Assembly (NCBI GenBank): GCA_029559915.1
Contig: JAKPZU010000158.1
Coordinates: 1-49,823 of the forward strand
Length of the DNA stretch: 49,823 bases
Reading direction: 5' to 3'
Origin: Bacillota bacterium
GTDB lineage: Bacteria > Bacillota_I > Bacilli_A > Izemoplasmatales > Hujiaoplasmataceae
Shown: one piece after another, positions 34,688 to 46,629 of the stretch
How the letters are laid out: every line of letters starts with the position of its first letter
Position numbering within the stretch: position 1 is the first letter of the stretch
The notes under the pieces: generated by a model
Databases searched by the model: none
What the model saw: the letters and a program-made list of their open reading frames with translations, nothing else
What the model was told of the DNA's origin: nothing
Translations under genes and position numbers: made by a program

Positions 34688-35361
34688 TGCTTGAATTTAC
34701 TTACTCGAATGAGTTGTCACCTCAAGTTATTTCGACTTTGATAATTGTTTTTTTTCTTGCACTTGTTTTCATCATCGCCGGTATAAAAGTCAAGAAACTT
34801 GATCCGAATCAAACGCCAAAGGGATTTTTATTAGTTTCAATCATGGCGGTTGAGATGTTCAACAAGTTGATTAGAAGTTATATGAAAGAAAAACAATTTC
34901 GTTTTTTCGCACCTTATTTGTTTACCATCATCACATTTTTGGCTTTTGCCAACACCATTTCTCTTTTTGGCCTAACACCGCCGCTATCAAATATAGGTGT
35001 TGCATTCTCTTTTTCGGTTATGACTTTTCTTGTCTTGAAGATTGCTGAAATGAGATTTATTGGTATTAAGGGCAAGATTGATGGACTTCTTGGACCAGTC
35101 AAACCGATTGCACCGTTAATGTTGCCCATCAATTTAATTGGTGAAGTCTCAACACCATTTTCGATGGGACTACGTTTATTCGTTAATCTAATGGCTGGAT
35201 CAGTAATGGCTGCGATGGTATATGCAGTTTTGCACTGGACTGCCGGAATTATTGCCGGAGTTATGTTACACGTGATATTTGATATCTTCTTTGGTTTAAT
35301 TCAAGCTTTTGTGTTTTTTATGTTATCTGTAGTTAGCATTTCCATGGCATCTGATGCTTAG
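34687..35361 (+). CDS. atpB: F1Fo ATP synthase subunit a
   Basis: Subunit a forms the two ion half-channels beside the c-ring. The 224 residues have five to six membrane helices and the essential Arg in MGLRLFVNLMAGSVMAAM (about residue 162), with the conserved Asn four residues on. It ends …FVFFMLSVVSISMASDA, close to the usual final helix. The N-terminus is shorter than in E. coli, as in many Gram-positives. Confidence 0.95.
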   Translation: MLEFTYSNELSPQVISTLIIVFFLALVFIIAGIKVKKLDPNQTPKGFLLVSIMAVEMFNKLIRSYMKEKQFRFFAPYLFTIITFLAFANTISLFGLTPPLSNIGVAFSFSVMTFLVLKIAEMRFIGIKGKIDGLLGPVKPIAPLMLPINLIGEVSTPFSMGLRLFVNLMAGSVMAAMVYAVLHWTAGIIAGVMLHVIFDIFFGLIQAFVFFMLSVVSISMASDA

Positions 35362-35383
35362 GAAAAATATATAGGAGGAATAA

Positions 35384-35665
<282 letters not shown>

Positions 35666-35692
35666 TAAAAGAATTGTTTAAGGAGGGCGTTT

Positions 35693-36229
35693 ATGCCTGC
35701 TTTTGAAAGAATGATTGAGGCTGTATCAAAAGTTATCGAACAAGCCTTGGGCGTCAATTTGCTTGATATGATTATCCAAATTGCCGCAACTTTGATTTTG
35801 GTGATTATCGTCAAAATATTCTTTTGGGGAAGAGTCACTGCTTTTCTTGAAAAAAGAAAACAAATCATGGATCAAGAAATGGAATCGGCTAAAGAAGCAA
35901 ACCAGGAAGCCAAAGTTCTCAAAGAAAAAAGAGAGTTGGAATACAATGATTTGCGAATGAAATCAAAAGATTATCTTGATCAAGCTAAAGAAAAAGCTGA
36001 GTTGGAGCGTTTGTCAATCATTGCTAAAGCCAAGGAAAGTGCTGATCAGATGATGAGTCGAGCAAAAAAGGAAATTGAAGCTGAAAGAATCAAAGCTGAA
36101 AATTCCTTACAGAAAGAAGCGGTAGATTTAGCGGCCTTGATGGCGGAAAAAATCATCCGCAAGGAACTTGATGATCAGGAATATCAGAATATCCTCATCA
36201 ATGATTGGGAAAGTAGTGGAAAATCATGA
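35693..36229 (+). CDS. atpF: F1Fo ATP synthase subunit b
   Basis: Subunit b is the peripheral stalk: one membrane helix (about residues 22-42) followed by a long, charged coiled coil that reaches delta. The 178 residues show the expected WGRVTAFLEKRKQIMDQEM just after the helix and an Ala/Glu/Lys-rich remainder. ATG 35693 has ribosome site AAGGAGG. It ends in TGA overlapping the atpH start (ATGA). Confidence 0.94.
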   Translation: MPAFERMIEAVSKVIEQALGVNLLDMIIQIAATLILVIIVKIFFWGRVTAFLEKRKQIMDQEMESAKEANQEAKVLKEKRELEYNDLRMKSKDYLDQAKEKAELERLSIIAKAKESADQMMSRAKKEIEAERIKAENSLQKEAVDLAALMAEKIIRKELDDQEYQNILINDWESSGKS

Positions 36230-36747
36230 TCGATGTTGAAAGACAATATGCTCGGGCTCTTTTTTCACTTGCTTTGGAAAAAGAAGCAGTTGAATCGACA
36301 TATCAGGATTTAACCGATTTCATTAATGCTTTGGATAATCAAGCAAAGCTATTTTTCTTGCATCCAAAGATTGAAATTGCCAACAAACATCAGGTAATTC
36401 AAAAAGTTGGAAAAAATAGTCTGGTAATCAATTTTCTAAAAGTTTTGCTTGATAATTCGCGTTTTGAATTATTGCCGGCAATTGCTACGGAATATCAGGA
36501 ATTGATTAACGAGATGAATGAAACAGTTGAAGTAATGGTTTATGCAAAGAACGAATTAAGTGCGACAAACATCAAAAAAATCAAGAAAAAACTTCAAAAT
36601 AAATTATTAAAGAATGTGGTAATAAAGCAAACAATCAATGAATCCATCATTGGTGGTTTTAAGATTGAATATCAAGGTCAGGTAATTGATGAAACAATCA
36701 ACTCCTCCTTAAATATGCTTAAGAAGACTTTAACCGGAGGTAACTAA
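36226..36747 (+). CDS. atpH: F1Fo ATP synthase subunit delta
   Basis: Delta caps the F1 head and joins it to the b stalk. The 173 residues contain the N-terminal helical bundle ([19 protein letters not shown]) and the C-terminal signature [21 protein letters not shown]. It overlaps atpF by 4 nt and atpA by 1 nt, so these subunits are translationally coupled. Confidence 0.94.
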   Translation: MIDVERQYARALFSLALEKEAVESTYQDLTDFINALDNQAKLFFLHPKIEIANKHQVIQKVGKNSLVINFLKVLLDNSRFELLPAIATEYQELINEMNETVEVMVYAKNELSATNIKKIKKKLQNKLLKNVVIKQTINESIIGGFKIEYQGQVIDETINSSLNMLKKTLTGGN

Positions 36748-38252
36748 TGAGATTAGATCCTTTAGAAATCAGTTCTTTGTTGAAAGAACAAATTAAAAAA
36801 TACGAAAAACAAATGAAAACCGAACAAATTGGCTCCGTTATCTCCGTTGGTGATGGTATTGCTTTGGTTTATGGAATCGATAAAGCCATGGCTGGCGAAC
36901 TATTGGTTTTTCCTCAAGGTGTTTATGGCATGGTCCAAAACTTGGAAAAGAATCATGTAGGGGTAATACTTTTGAACGATTCCTCTTTGGTTAAAGAAGG
37001 AATGGAAGTCAAAGCAACCGGTAAAATCTTAGAAATCGGCGTTGGTGAAGAGTTGATTGGACGCGTCATCAATCCGCTTGGCCAAGCTTTGGATGGGTTG
37101 GGTAAAATCACCACTTCAAAAACTAGACCAATCGAAAGAAAAGCTACCGGGGTTATCGACCGTCAATCTGTCAATCAACCTTTGGAAACGGGAATTAAAG
37201 TGTTGGATGCTTTAGTACCGATTGGCAGAGGTCAAAGAGAATTGATTATCGGCGACCGCCAAACCGGTAAAACTTCCATTGCTGTTGATACAATCATCAA
37301 TCAAAAAGGGAAAGATGTTATCTGTATCTATGTTGCTATAGGGCAAAAACAATCAACAGTTTTAAATGTTTATGAAACATTAAAACAATTCGGAGCGATG
37401 GATTATTCCATAATCATTGCCGCGAGCGCATCTGATCCAGCTCCATTGTTATATCTAGCTCCTTATTCAGGAGTTTCAATCGCAGAAGAATTCATGTTTA
37501 ATGGTAAACATGTTTTAATAATTTATGATGATTTGACTAAGCATGCAATTGCTTATCGAGAACTGTCATTGCTTTTAAGAAGACCACCGGGTCGGGAAGC
37601 TTTCCCGGGTGATGTTTTCTATCTTCATTCCCGTCTTCTGGAAAGAGCTGCAAAACTTAGTGATAAGTTGGGCGGAGGATCAATTACGGCTTTACCGATA
37701 ATTGAAACTCAAGAAGGCGATATTTCCGCTTATATTCCTACCAACGTAATTTCAATTACAGATGGTCAAATATTCTTGCAATCACAACTCTTTTATTCCG
37801 GAATCAGACCGGCAATCAATGCCGGATTATCCGTGTCTCGTGTCGGCGGTGCCGCTCAACATAAGGCAATCAAAAAAGTGTCGGGAACTTTGAGATTGGA
37901 TTTAGCGAGTTACCGCGAACTTGAAGCATTCACTCAATTCGGATCCGATTTGGATGATGCAACCAAGTCAAAACTTGACAGGGGAGAAAGAACTGTAGAG
38001 ATTTTGAAACAAGGTCTTCATGAAACCATGCCTTTCGAACTTCAAGCAATTTCAATTTTAGCTCTTTCCAGTGGCTTCTTGGATCAAATCAAGATTACTG
38101 ATGTCAAGGAATATGAAAATGACTTACATCAATTTTTCTTAAATGATAAAGAAGCAAATAAATTATTGACTGAAATCAAAGAAACAAAAGATCTTAAGAA
38201 TAGAGATGGATTGATTCAAGCCATTGATCGTTTCACCCAAGATTACCTATGA
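36747..38252 (+). CDS. atpA: F1Fo ATP synthase subunit alpha
   Basis: Alpha is the non-catalytic nucleotide-binding subunit of the F1 hexamer. The 501 residues show the P-loop GDRQTGKTS (about 169-177), the N-terminal barrel ([15 protein letters not shown]), [11 protein letters not shown], and the Arg finger region [18 protein letters not shown] (about 351-368). It ends in TGA. The order H-A-G-D-C that follows is canonical. Confidence 0.97.
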   Translation: MRLDPLEISSLLKEQIKKYEKQMKTEQIGSVISVGDGIALVYGIDKAMAGELLVFPQGVYGMVQNLEKNHVGVILLNDSSLVKEGMEVKATGKILEIGVGEELIGRVINPLGQALDGLGKITTSKTRPIERKATGVIDRQSVNQPLETGIKVLDALVPIGRGQRELIIGDRQTGKTSIAVDTIINQKGKDVICIYVAIGQKQSTVLNVYETLKQFGAMDYSIIIAASASDPAPLLYLAPYSGVSIAEEFMFNGKHVLIIYDDLTKHAIAYRELSLLLRRPPGREAFPGDVFYLHSRLLERAAKLSDKLGGGSITALPIIETQEGDISAYIPTNVISITDGQIFLQSQLFYSGIRPAINAGLSVSRVGGAAQHKAIKKVSGTLRLDLASYRELEAFTQFGSDLDDATKSKLDRGERTVEILKQGLHETMPFELQAISILALSSGFLDQIKITDVKEYENDLHQFFLNDKEANKLLTEIKETKDLKNRDGLIQAIDRFTQDYL

Positions 38253-38268
38253 TGAAGGAGTGGTTTAA

Positions 38269-40541
<2,273 letters not shown>

Positions 40542-40551
40542 GAGGTAGAGT

Positions 40552-40944
40552 ATGAAAATTTCCATAGTGACACCGGACGGCGAACTATATAATGAAACAG
40601 TGGACGCTGTTATGGTTTCGTCAGCGAATAACGGCGACTATGAGATGTTGAAAGATCACTTACCTATCATCTCCACCATCGATACCGGATACATCAAATT
40701 AAGCCAAGTCAACTTGGTTTATTATGTGGTTATTATCAATGGTGTGGTGGAACAACACGATAATATCATCACCGTTATCGCTCAAGATGCTTTTATCGGT
40801 GAATCTAAAGAAGAAGCGATGAAAAATCTGATGGAAATCAGAGAAAATAGGATTGAAGAAAACCGTCAAAGAAACATTGAATTGGCAAAGGCCGAAAAAG
40901 AGTTGTTAAAACAAATTAAACAAACCGGTGCCGGTCACTTGTAG
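40552..40944 (+). CDS. atpC: F1Fo ATP synthase subunit epsilon
   Basis: Epsilon sits on the central stalk and can inhibit ATP hydrolysis. The 130 residues comprise the beta-sandwich (MKISIVTPDGELYNETVDAV, DYEMLKDHLPIISTIDTGYI) and a C-terminal helical hairpin (EENRQRNIELAKAEKELLKQ). The GxMxxxxxH segment usual here reads as GDYEMLKDHLP. The ribosome site AGGAGGTAG precedes ATG 40552. Confidence 0.94.
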   Translation: MKISIVTPDGELYNETVDAVMVSSANNGDYEMLKDHLPIISTIDTGYIKLSQVNLVYYVVIINGVVEQHDNIITVIAQDAFIGESKEEAMKNLMEIRENRIEENRQRNIELAKAEKELLKQIKQTGAGHL

Positions 40945-40952
40945 GGGGAAAG

Positions 40953-41399
40953 ATGAAAACAAGAGGATTTGAAGTAGTTACTAAATATCTTGATAATCAG
41001 ATATCTTTACCAGAAAGAAAGACTAAAGGCAGTGCGGGATATGACATATCTTGTGCCGTTGATACTTTGATTAAAGCCAATGGATACCAGTTTGTACCAA
41101 CAGGCATCAAAGCCTACATGCCACGGACGGAAGTGTTGAAAATTTATCCACGCAGCTCCTTGTCTTTTAAGAAACATTTGGTTTTGTTGAATTCGGTAGG
41201 CATCATCGATTCCGATTATTACAACAATCCAGATAATGAAGGAGAAATTCTCTTGATTATGTATAACTTCGGTAAAGAAGACGTCTTAATCAAGAAAGGC
41301 GAAAGAATAGCTCAAGGACTTTTCAGCAAGTATCTCAGTATTGATGGCGATTCAAATAATACAAAAAGATCAGGAGGATTGGGTTCGACAGGACACTAA
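40953..41399 (+). CDS. dut: dUTP diphosphatase
   Basis: Dut hydrolyses dUTP to dUMP, keeping uracil out of DNA and supplying thymidylate synthesis. The 148 residues show the trimeric dUTPase motifs in order: GSAGYDIS (I), PRSSLSFKK (II), GIIDSDYYNNPDNEGEI (III, with the catalytic Asp), KKGERIAQGLF (IV), and RSGGLGSTGH (V, Phe of the usual GFGSTG replaced by Leu). It is the last gene of the long rpiB-atp transcript, 8 nt after atpC. Confidence 0.93.
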   Translation: MKTRGFEVVTKYLDNQISLPERKTKGSAGYDISCAVDTLIKANGYQFVPTGIKAYMPRTEVLKIYPRSSLSFKKHLVLLNSVGIIDSDYYNNPDNEGEILLIMYNFGKEDVLIKKGERIAQGLFSKYLSIDGDSNNTKRSGGLGSTGH

Positions 41400-41408
41400 T
41401 CCTTTTTT
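41375..41408 (+). terminator. Possible terminator overlapping the dut 3' end
   Basis: AGGATT (41375-41380) can pair with AATCCT (41398-41403), followed by TTTTTT; the loop of 17 nt includes the last dut codons. Moderate only. Confidence 0.4.
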
Positions 41409-41472
41409 CTTGACAATATTTGCATAATAAAATTAAATATCGAAAAACAGACGATTTGACGGTAAATAATGC

Positions 41473-41501
41473 TTGATTTTACTGCTAAAATTTGATAAAA
41501 T
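41473..41501 (+). promoter_or_regulatory. Promoter of rpsB
   Basis: TTGATT (41473-41478), 17 bp, TAAAAT (41496-41501) with an extended TGa. An upstream TTGACA (41410-41415) lacks a good -10. Confidence 0.65.
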
Positions 41502-41507
41502 ACAAGA

Positions 41508-41622
41508 GCCGTAAAAAATACACACACTTATGAGTTTTAAACTCGGGAGCTACTGAAACTTTGGTGGTGGGTTTAAAACGCTGATTAAGTGGAGGCTAAA
41601 AATCAAAAAGGAGGAAATAAAA
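41508..41622 (+). promoter_or_regulatory. Structured leader of rpsB, candidate ribosomal protein autoregulatory element
   Basis: GTTTTAAAC (41531-41539) pairs perfectly with GTTTAAAAC (41571-41579), enclosing about 31 nt. In that loop CTACT can pair with GGTGG using G-U pairs. A second segment ending GTGGAGGC precedes the real ribosome site AAAGGAGG. Autoregulatory leaders before rpsB are known in several bacterial groups; I infer the role from position and structure only. Confidence 0.5.
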
Positions 41623-42618
41623 ATGGGAGTTATTGCAATGAAAGCTCTGCTTGAAGCAGGGGTACATTTCGGACATCAGACTAGAAGATGGAATCCTAAG
41701 ATGGCTAAATACATCTACACTTCTAGAAATGGTATTCACATCATCGACTCACAAAAAACCAGCGATTTAATCGATGAAGCTTACAAGGCTTTATTCGATA
41801 TTGCATCTGAAGGCGGAAAGGTGTTGTTTGTTGGAACCAAGGAACAAACACAAGATCCGATAAAAGAAGCAGCTGAACGTTCTGGACAATACTACGTTAA
41901 CCAAAGATGGTTAGGTGGCACTTTGACAAACTTCAAGACAATCAAGAAATCAATCGCTAAATTACAAGGCCTTTATAAAATGCAAGAAGATGGTACTTTC
42001 GATGCTCTACCGAAAAAAGAAGTCATCAATCTGAAAAAAGAAATAGCTCGTTTGGAAAAATTCTTGGGCGGTATCAAAGAAATGCGCAAAGTACCGGAAG
42101 CGCTATTCATCATTGATCCAAGAAAAGAAAGAAACGCTATTCTTGAAGCAAGAAGATTGGATATTCCAGTATTTGGTATTGTTGATACAAACTGTGATCC
42201 TGATGAAGTCGATTATGTTATTCCGGCTAATGATGACGCCTTACGTTCAGTAAGACTTATCGTCAATAAATTGGCAGATGCAGTTATCGAAGCTTCTGGC
42301 GGTCAAAGCAATTTGGACGTTGAAGCGGAAGAAGACACTACAACTGAAGAAACCGATATTGAAGAAGTATTGGAAGAAGAAGTTGTTGCTAACAAAAAGC
42401 CAGCACCAGTTGCTAAACCAGTCGTAGTCAAAGTCACTTCACAACCTGTTAAAGAAGAAGTTAAACCTGTTGAAAAGGCTGAAACTAAAGTTGTTGAAAT
42501 CGACTTGGATTCCAAGACTGTAGCTGAATTAAAAGATATGGCTAAAGAACTTAACTTATCTGGCTATTCTAGTTTAAGAAAAGCAGATTTAATCGACCTT
42601 ATAAGAACAGCACTTTAA
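41623..42618 (+). CDS. rpsB: 30S ribosomal protein S2 with acidic linker and C-terminal SAP/Rho_N-like domain
   Basis: S2 is a late-assembling small-subunit protein needed to bind S1 and place mRNA. Residues 1 to about 226 are a complete S2 ([43 protein letters not shown]). After that comes an acidic, Pro/Val/Lys-rich linker (about 229-289) and a compact module (about 290-331: [28 protein letters not shown]) resembling SAP or Rho_N nucleic-acid-binding helices. The total of 331 residues is about 90 longer than usual. The ribosome site AAAGGAGG precedes ATG 41623. Confidence 0.95.
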   Translation: MGVIAMKALLEAGVHFGHQTRRWNPKMAKYIYTSRNGIHIIDSQKTSDLIDEAYKALFDIASEGGKVLFVGTKEQTQDPIKEAAERSGQYYVNQRWLGGTLTNFKTIKKSIAKLQGLYKMQEDGTFDALPKKEVINLKKEIARLEKFLGGIKEMRKVPEALFIIDPRKERNAILEARRLDIPVFGIVDTNCDPDEVDYVIPANDDALRSVRLIVNKLADAVIEASGGQSNLDVEAEEDTTTEETDIEEVLEEEVVANKKPAPVAKPVVVKVTSQPVKEEVKPVEKAETKVVEIDLDSKTVAELKDMAKELNLSGYSSLRKADLIDLIRTAL

Positions 42619-42625
42619 GAATTTC

Positions 42626-42652
42626 GGGAGCACGTAAAAATGCTCCCTTTTT
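42626..42652 (+). terminator. Terminator between rpsB and tsf
   Basis: GGGAGCA (42626-42632) and TGCTCCC (42641-42647) around CGTAAAAA, then TTTTT. It may attenuate rather than fully separate tsf, which also has its own promoter. Confidence 0.88.
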
Positions 42653-42666
42653 AAAGAGTTAACCTG

Positions 42667-42695
42667 TTGTAATGATAGGTGATATATGATATATT
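42667..42695 (+). promoter_or_regulatory. Promoter of tsf
   Basis: TTGTAA (42667-42672), 17 bp, TATATT (42690-42695) with an extended TGa. Confidence 0.6.
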
Positions 42696-42722
42696 TAATA
42701 TGGTAAATTAGGAGGAATTATT

Positions 42723-43613
42723 ATGGATATCAGTGCTTCATTAGTAAAAGAATTAAGAGACAAAACCGGCGCTGGACTAATGGATTGCAAGAAAGCCTTA
42801 GTCGAAACAAACGGTAACATAGATCAAGCTGTGGATTGGCTAAGAGAAAAAGGTATTGCCAAAGCAGCTAAAAAAGCTTCAAGAATCGCTGCTGAAGGTG
42901 CTTGCGAAGTTAAAGTCAGCGGTAATACAGCGGTTATTTTTGAATTGAACTGCGAAACTGATTTTGTTGCTAGAAACGAAAAGTTCCAAAATTTAGTAAA
43001 ATTAATCGGCGACGCATTATTAAAGAATCAACCTGAATCTACTGAAGCGGCATTGGCTTCCAAAGTCAATAACAAACCACTTCAAGAATTATTATTTGAA
43101 GAAGTTTCCACAATCGGCGAAAACTTGACATTTAGAAGATATGAATTAGTCAAGAAAAATGATAACCAAACTTTTGGCGCTTACGTACATATGGGCGGAA
43201 AAATCGCTTCTTTGACAGTTATTAACGGAATTAGTCAAGAAGCTGCGAAAGATACAGCTATGCATGTCGCCGCTTCAAGCCCAAGATACATTTCCCGCGA
43301 AGAAATTTCAGAAGAATACATTGCTCACGAAAAAGAAGTTTTGTTGAAAGAAGCATTGAATGAAAATGCTGAATCAGACAAACCAAAACCGGAAAATATC
43401 ATTGAAAAAATGGTTGAAGGCCGTTTGAACAAAAACCTAAAAGACATTTGCTTGTTGAATCAACCATTTGTTAAAAACCCTGATGAAACAGTTGAACAAT
43501 ATGTGAAATCAAAGGGCGTTACAATCGCTTTGTTTAAACGTTTGGCTGTTGGCGAAGGCGTAGAAAAGAAAGAAGAAAACTTCGCTGACGAAGTTATGAA
43601 ACAAGTCGGTTAA
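42723..43613 (+). CDS. tsf: Translation elongation factor Ts
   Basis: EF-Ts regenerates EF-Tu-GTP by nucleotide exchange. The 296 residues include the N-terminal UBA-like domain ([19 protein letters not shown]), the core segment [16 protein letters not shown] that contacts EF-Tu, and [16 protein letters not shown]. The coiled-coil and C-terminal module are present. The ribosome site TAGGAGG lies before ATG 42723. Its partner gene tuf is at 5504. Confidence 0.97.
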   Translation: MDISASLVKELRDKTGAGLMDCKKALVETNGNIDQAVDWLREKGIAKAAKKASRIAAEGACEVKVSGNTAVIFELNCETDFVARNEKFQNLVKLIGDALLKNQPESTEAALASKVNNKPLQELLFEEVSTIGENLTFRRYELVKKNDNQTFGAYVHMGGKIASLTVINGISQEAAKDTAMHVAASSPRYISREEISEEYIAHEKEVLLKEALNENAESDKPKPENIIEKMVEGRLNKNLKDICLLNQPFVKNPDETVEQYVKSKGVTIALFKRLAVGEGVEKKEENFADEVMKQVG

Positions 43614-43615
43614 TT

Positions 43616-43642
43616 AAAGGACATTAATTTGTCCTTTTTTTC
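43616..43642 (+). terminator. Terminator after tsf
   Basis: AAAGGACA, a short loop, TGTCCTTT, then TTTT. Confidence 0.88.
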
Positions 43643-43665
43643 AAATAAATTAGGAGGTACAATTT

Positions 43666-44394
43666 ATGCCGAAGAGAAGAGTAATGATTAAATTGAGCGG
43701 TGAAGCTTTAGCTGGTGAAATTGGTGTTGGCGTCGATCCGCAAACAGTCAAGAACATCGCCAAGGAAATAAAAGAAGCTTATGAAGCCTGTGAATGTGAA
43801 ATTGGCGTGATTGTCGGCGGTGGTAACATTTTCCGCGGCAAATTGGCTGAAGATATGGGGATTGAAAGATCAAGCGCTGATTATATGGGCATGATAGGAA
43901 CAATTGTCAACGCTTTGGCCTTACAGAATTCTTTGGAAGCCATCGGTGTAGAAACCCGGGTCATGAGTTCAATCAATATACCTGAAGTGGCTGAACCTTA
44001 TATCAGAAGAAAAGCTTTATCTCATTTTGAAAAAGATCGAATTGTCATTTTTGGCGGCGGCACAGGAAACCCTTATTTTTCCACTGACACCACAGCCGCA
44101 TTAAGAGCCGCAGAACTGGGAGCTTCCATAGTCTATATGGCAAAAAACGGAACTGATGGCGTTTATGATAAAGATCCTCGCAAACATGATGACTCAGTCA
44201 AATTTGAAAATTTGACTCATCAAGAAGTTTTGCGTAAAAATCTTTCCGTCATGGATTCAACAGCCGCAGCACTCTGTTATGACAACAATATTGATATTTA
44301 TGTCTTTGACATGAATGTACCGGGGAACATTCGCCGAGCTATACTTGGTGAAAATATAGGAACAATGATTCAAAAAGGCAAAGGAGGAAAATAA
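43666..44394 (+). CDS. pyrH: UMP kinase
   Basis: PyrH phosphorylates UMP to UDP in pyrimidine synthesis and is usually controlled by GTP and UTP. The 242 residues show the amino-acid-kinase fold: KLSGEALAG (about 9-17), IVGGGNIFRG, DYMGMIGTIVNALALQ and the nucleotide-site GGTGNPYFSTDTTAALRA. It uses the UMP made by upp. The ribosome site TAGGAGG precedes ATG 43666. frr follows after 1 nt with its ribosome site inside the pyrH end, so the pair is coupled. Confidence 0.96.
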   Translation: MPKRRVMIKLSGEALAGEIGVGVDPQTVKNIAKEIKEAYEACECEIGVIVGGGNIFRGKLAEDMGIERSSADYMGMIGTIVNALALQNSLEAIGVETRVMSSINIPEVAEPYIRRKALSHFEKDRIVIFGGGTGNPYFSTDTTAALRAAELGASIVYMAKNGTDGVYDKDPRKHDDSVKFENLTHQEVLRKNLSVMDSTAAALCYDNNIDIYVFDMNVPGNIRRAILGENIGTMIQKGKGGK

Positions 44395-44395
44395 G

Positions 44396-44953
44396 ATGCC
44401 AGAAACAATTTTATTAGAAGCCGAAGAAAAAATGGAGCACACGCTATCTATTCTCCATCGTGATTTTTCTACTGTGAGAAGCGGACGTGCGAATCCGAAA
44501 ATGTTGGAAAGAGTACATGTCAGTTATTACGGTGTCGATACGCCTTTAAATCAGGTTGCTTCAATTGCCGTACCTGAAGGTAATCAAATCTACATTAAAC
44601 CATACGACAAAACTTTGGTTAGCGAAATTGAAAAAGCGATTTTTGGAGCTAATCTTGGAGTTACCCCTTCAAATGATGGTATTGGTGTAAGAATCGTTTT
44701 ACCGCCGATGACTGAAGAAAACCGGAGAAAATCAGTCAAAATCATTCACAAAATGGGTGAGGACAGCAAAGTTGCTATCAGAAACATTCGTAGAGACGCA
44801 ATCACACAGTACAAGAAAATGGAAAAAGATTCTGCTATTACTGAAGATGATTTGACGTATTACCAAGACGAAATCCAAAAATTGACTGATAAATTCGTTG
44901 AAAAAATTGATGAATATTTTAAAGAAAAAGAAAAGGACATCATGCATATCTAA
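44396..44953 (+). CDS. frr: Ribosome recycling factor
   Basis: RRF splits post-termination ribosomes together with EF-G (fusA here). The 185 residues have the three-helix bundle with REDF-like start HRDFSTVRSGRANPKMLERV (about 21-40), VSYYGVDTPLNQVASI, and RKSVKIIHKMGEDSKVAIRNIRRDA. The standard length is 185. The ribosome site AAAGGAGG lies 8 nt before ATG 44396 within the pyrH coding end. Confidence 0.97.
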   Translation: MPETILLEAEEKMEHTLSILHRDFSTVRSGRANPKMLERVHVSYYGVDTPLNQVASIAVPEGNQIYIKPYDKTLVSEIEKAIFGANLGVTPSNDGIGVRIVLPPMTEENRRKSVKIIHKMGEDSKVAIRNIRRDAITQYKKMEKDSAITEDDLTYYQDEIQKLTDKFVEKIDEYFKEKEKDIMHI

Positions 44954-44962
44954 TGAACAATT

Positions 44963-45006
44963 AAGTTGTAAACTGCTTTGAAACAAGGTTTACAACTTTT
45001 TTATTT
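44963..45006 (+). terminator. Terminator after frr
   Basis: AAGTTGTAAAC (44963-44973) pairs perfectly with GTTTACAACTT (44988-44998), followed by TTTTTATTTT. Confidence 0.92.
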
Positions 45007-45059
45007 TCCACTAAGACAAACCCTGAATAAAAATCATAGAATAATCACATAAAATATAG

Positions 45060-45065
45060 TATAAT
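45060..45065 (+). promoter_or_regulatory. -10 element of the uppS-cdsA-dxr-rseP operon
   Basis: TATAAT (45060-45065), 23 nt before uppS; the -35 is poor. The separate promoter, after a strong terminator, makes the lipid/envelope genes an independent unit from pyrH-frr. Confidence 0.5.
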
Positions 45066-45088
45066 TTAATACTAGGACGGTTTATGAC

Positions 45089-45823
45089 ATGTTTAAAACT
45101 AAGAAAATAGAAAATTTAAATATTCCACAACATATCGCCATCATTCTTGACGGTAACGGTCGTTGGGCGAAAAAAAGACATATGCCGAGAACCTATGGTC
45201 ATCAAAAAGGAACGGAAAATATCAAGACAATTGCCATAGCTGCCTCAAAAATGGGGATTAAAGCTTTGAGCGTCTATGCTTTTTCCACGGAAAATTGGTC
45301 CAGGCCTGATGATGAAGTTAGTTTTTTGATGAAACTTCCTGGCGAGTTTGAAGCTAGATTCAAGGATGAGTTCAAAAAACACGATATCAAGGTCATGTTT
45401 TCTGGCAGAAAAACACATCTAAGCAAAGAAAACCTGGAAATATTGGAACGAATTACGGAAAAAACCAAGGAACGACAAGGGTTGGTCTTGAATATCTGTT
45501 TTGATTACGGCTCAAGAGCTGAAATCACGGAAGCTATCAAAATAATCGCCAAAAAGGTTGAAGATAAGCAAATTAAGATTGAAGAAATTGACGAATCCAT
45601 GGTTGAAGATAATCTATATACCCGTGAATTACCTAAACTTGATCTCTTGATCAGGCCAAGCGGGGAAATCAGATTATCCAATTTCTTATTATGGCAAGCA
45701 GCTTATGCCGAACTATATTTTTGTGAGACCTATTGGCCTGATTTTAATGAATCTGAACTTATGAAAGCCATCGTTTCTTACAATAATAGAGACAGAAGAT
45801 TCGGGGGTCTGAAGAATAAATAA
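45089..45823 (+). CDS. uppS: Undecaprenyl diphosphate synthase
   Basis: UppS is the cis-prenyltransferase that extends farnesyl-PP with isopentenyl-PP to make the C55 lipid carrier for wall and glycan assembly. The 244 residues show [20 protein letters not shown] (catalytic Asp), [11 protein letters not shown] and the C-terminal [19 protein letters not shown] with [11 protein letters not shown]. It relies on IPP from the MEP pathway, a step of which (dxr) is encoded two genes downstream. Overlaps cdsA by 1 nt. Confidence 0.95.
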   Translation: MFKTKKIENLNIPQHIAIILDGNGRWAKKRHMPRTYGHQKGTENIKTIAIAASKMGIKALSVYAFSTENWSRPDDEVSFLMKLPGEFEARFKDEFKKHDIKVMFSGRKTHLSKENLEILERITEKTKERQGLVLNICFDYGSRAEITEAIKIIAKKVEDKQIKIEEIDESMVEDNLYTRELPKLDLLIRPSGEIRLSNFLLWQAAYAELYFCETYWPDFNESELMKAIVSYNNRDRRFGGLKNK

Positions 45824-46629
45824 TGAAACAGCGAATTATTACCGGCACTATCTTTGTGGTGGTGCTCGGCTTATTTGTTTATTTTGGTGAAGGCAATCTT
45901 GAATTTCTTTTCTCGGGATTGGCAGTGATTTTGTCACTTGGAGCGGCGATTGAATTCAGCCGCATGTTGAATAAGGACAAAGAATTTTGTTTATTCAACT
46001 ATTTGGCAGTCCCATTAACTTTTTTGTTCAGTCTATTGAGTGTCATCTTTTTTGACGAAGCTTGGTATTATTTATTTGTTTTTGTCTATCTGGTAAGTTT
46101 GATTCTAATTTATGCCATAATTTTTGTTTTTAAGGAAAACTTTACTAAAAAAGATTTTTCAGAACAATTTTTAACGATACTTTATACGTCTTTAGGTTTT
46201 ATTGGGTTTGCGTATTTAAGGTCAATATCCATCCATTTGATTATTTATTTGTTTATGGTGGCGATGTTGACTGACGTTTTTGCTTATTTCTTTGGTATCA
46301 AGTTCGGAAAACACCGATTGGCACCTAAGATTTCACCAAAGAAAAGTATTGAGGGCGCAATCTCCGGCTTGATTTTCGGTGGGGTTATCAGTGGGTTATA
46401 CGCTTATTTTCTTGATGTTTTCAATTTTGGCTTGATTCTGACGATTGGATTTTCTCTTGTGTTATCAATGATTTCACAAATTGGCGATTTAGTCGCTTCT
46501 AAGTTCAAGAGAGAGCATGAGATAAAGGATTATTCGCAGATTTTTCCTGGGCACGGTGGGATTTTGGATCGTTTTGATTCCAGCATGTTTATTGCGATAT
46601 TCTTGATGATCTTGGTAATGGTGTCCTGA
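45823..46629 (+). CDS. cdsA: Phosphatidate cytidylyltransferase
   Basis: CdsA makes CDP-diacylglycerol, the branch point to phosphatidylglycerol and cardiolipin. The 268 residues are very hydrophobic (about eight membrane helices) and carry the family signature [20 protein letters not shown] followed by [31 protein letters not shown] is also conserved. It overlaps both uppS and dxr by 1 nt and ends in TGA. Confidence 0.94.
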   Translation: MKQRIITGTIFVVVLGLFVYFGEGNLEFLFSGLAVILSLGAAIEFSRMLNKDKEFCLFNYLAVPLTFLFSLLSVIFFDEAWYYLFVFVYLVSLILIYAIIFVFKENFTKKDFSEQFLTILYTSLGFIGFAYLRSISIHLIIYLFMVAMLTDVFAYFFGIKFGKHRLAPKISPKKSIEGAISGLIFGGVISGLYAYFLDVFNFGLILTIGFSLVLSMISQIGDLVASKFKREHEIKDYSQIFPGHGGILDRFDSSMFIAIFLMILVMVS

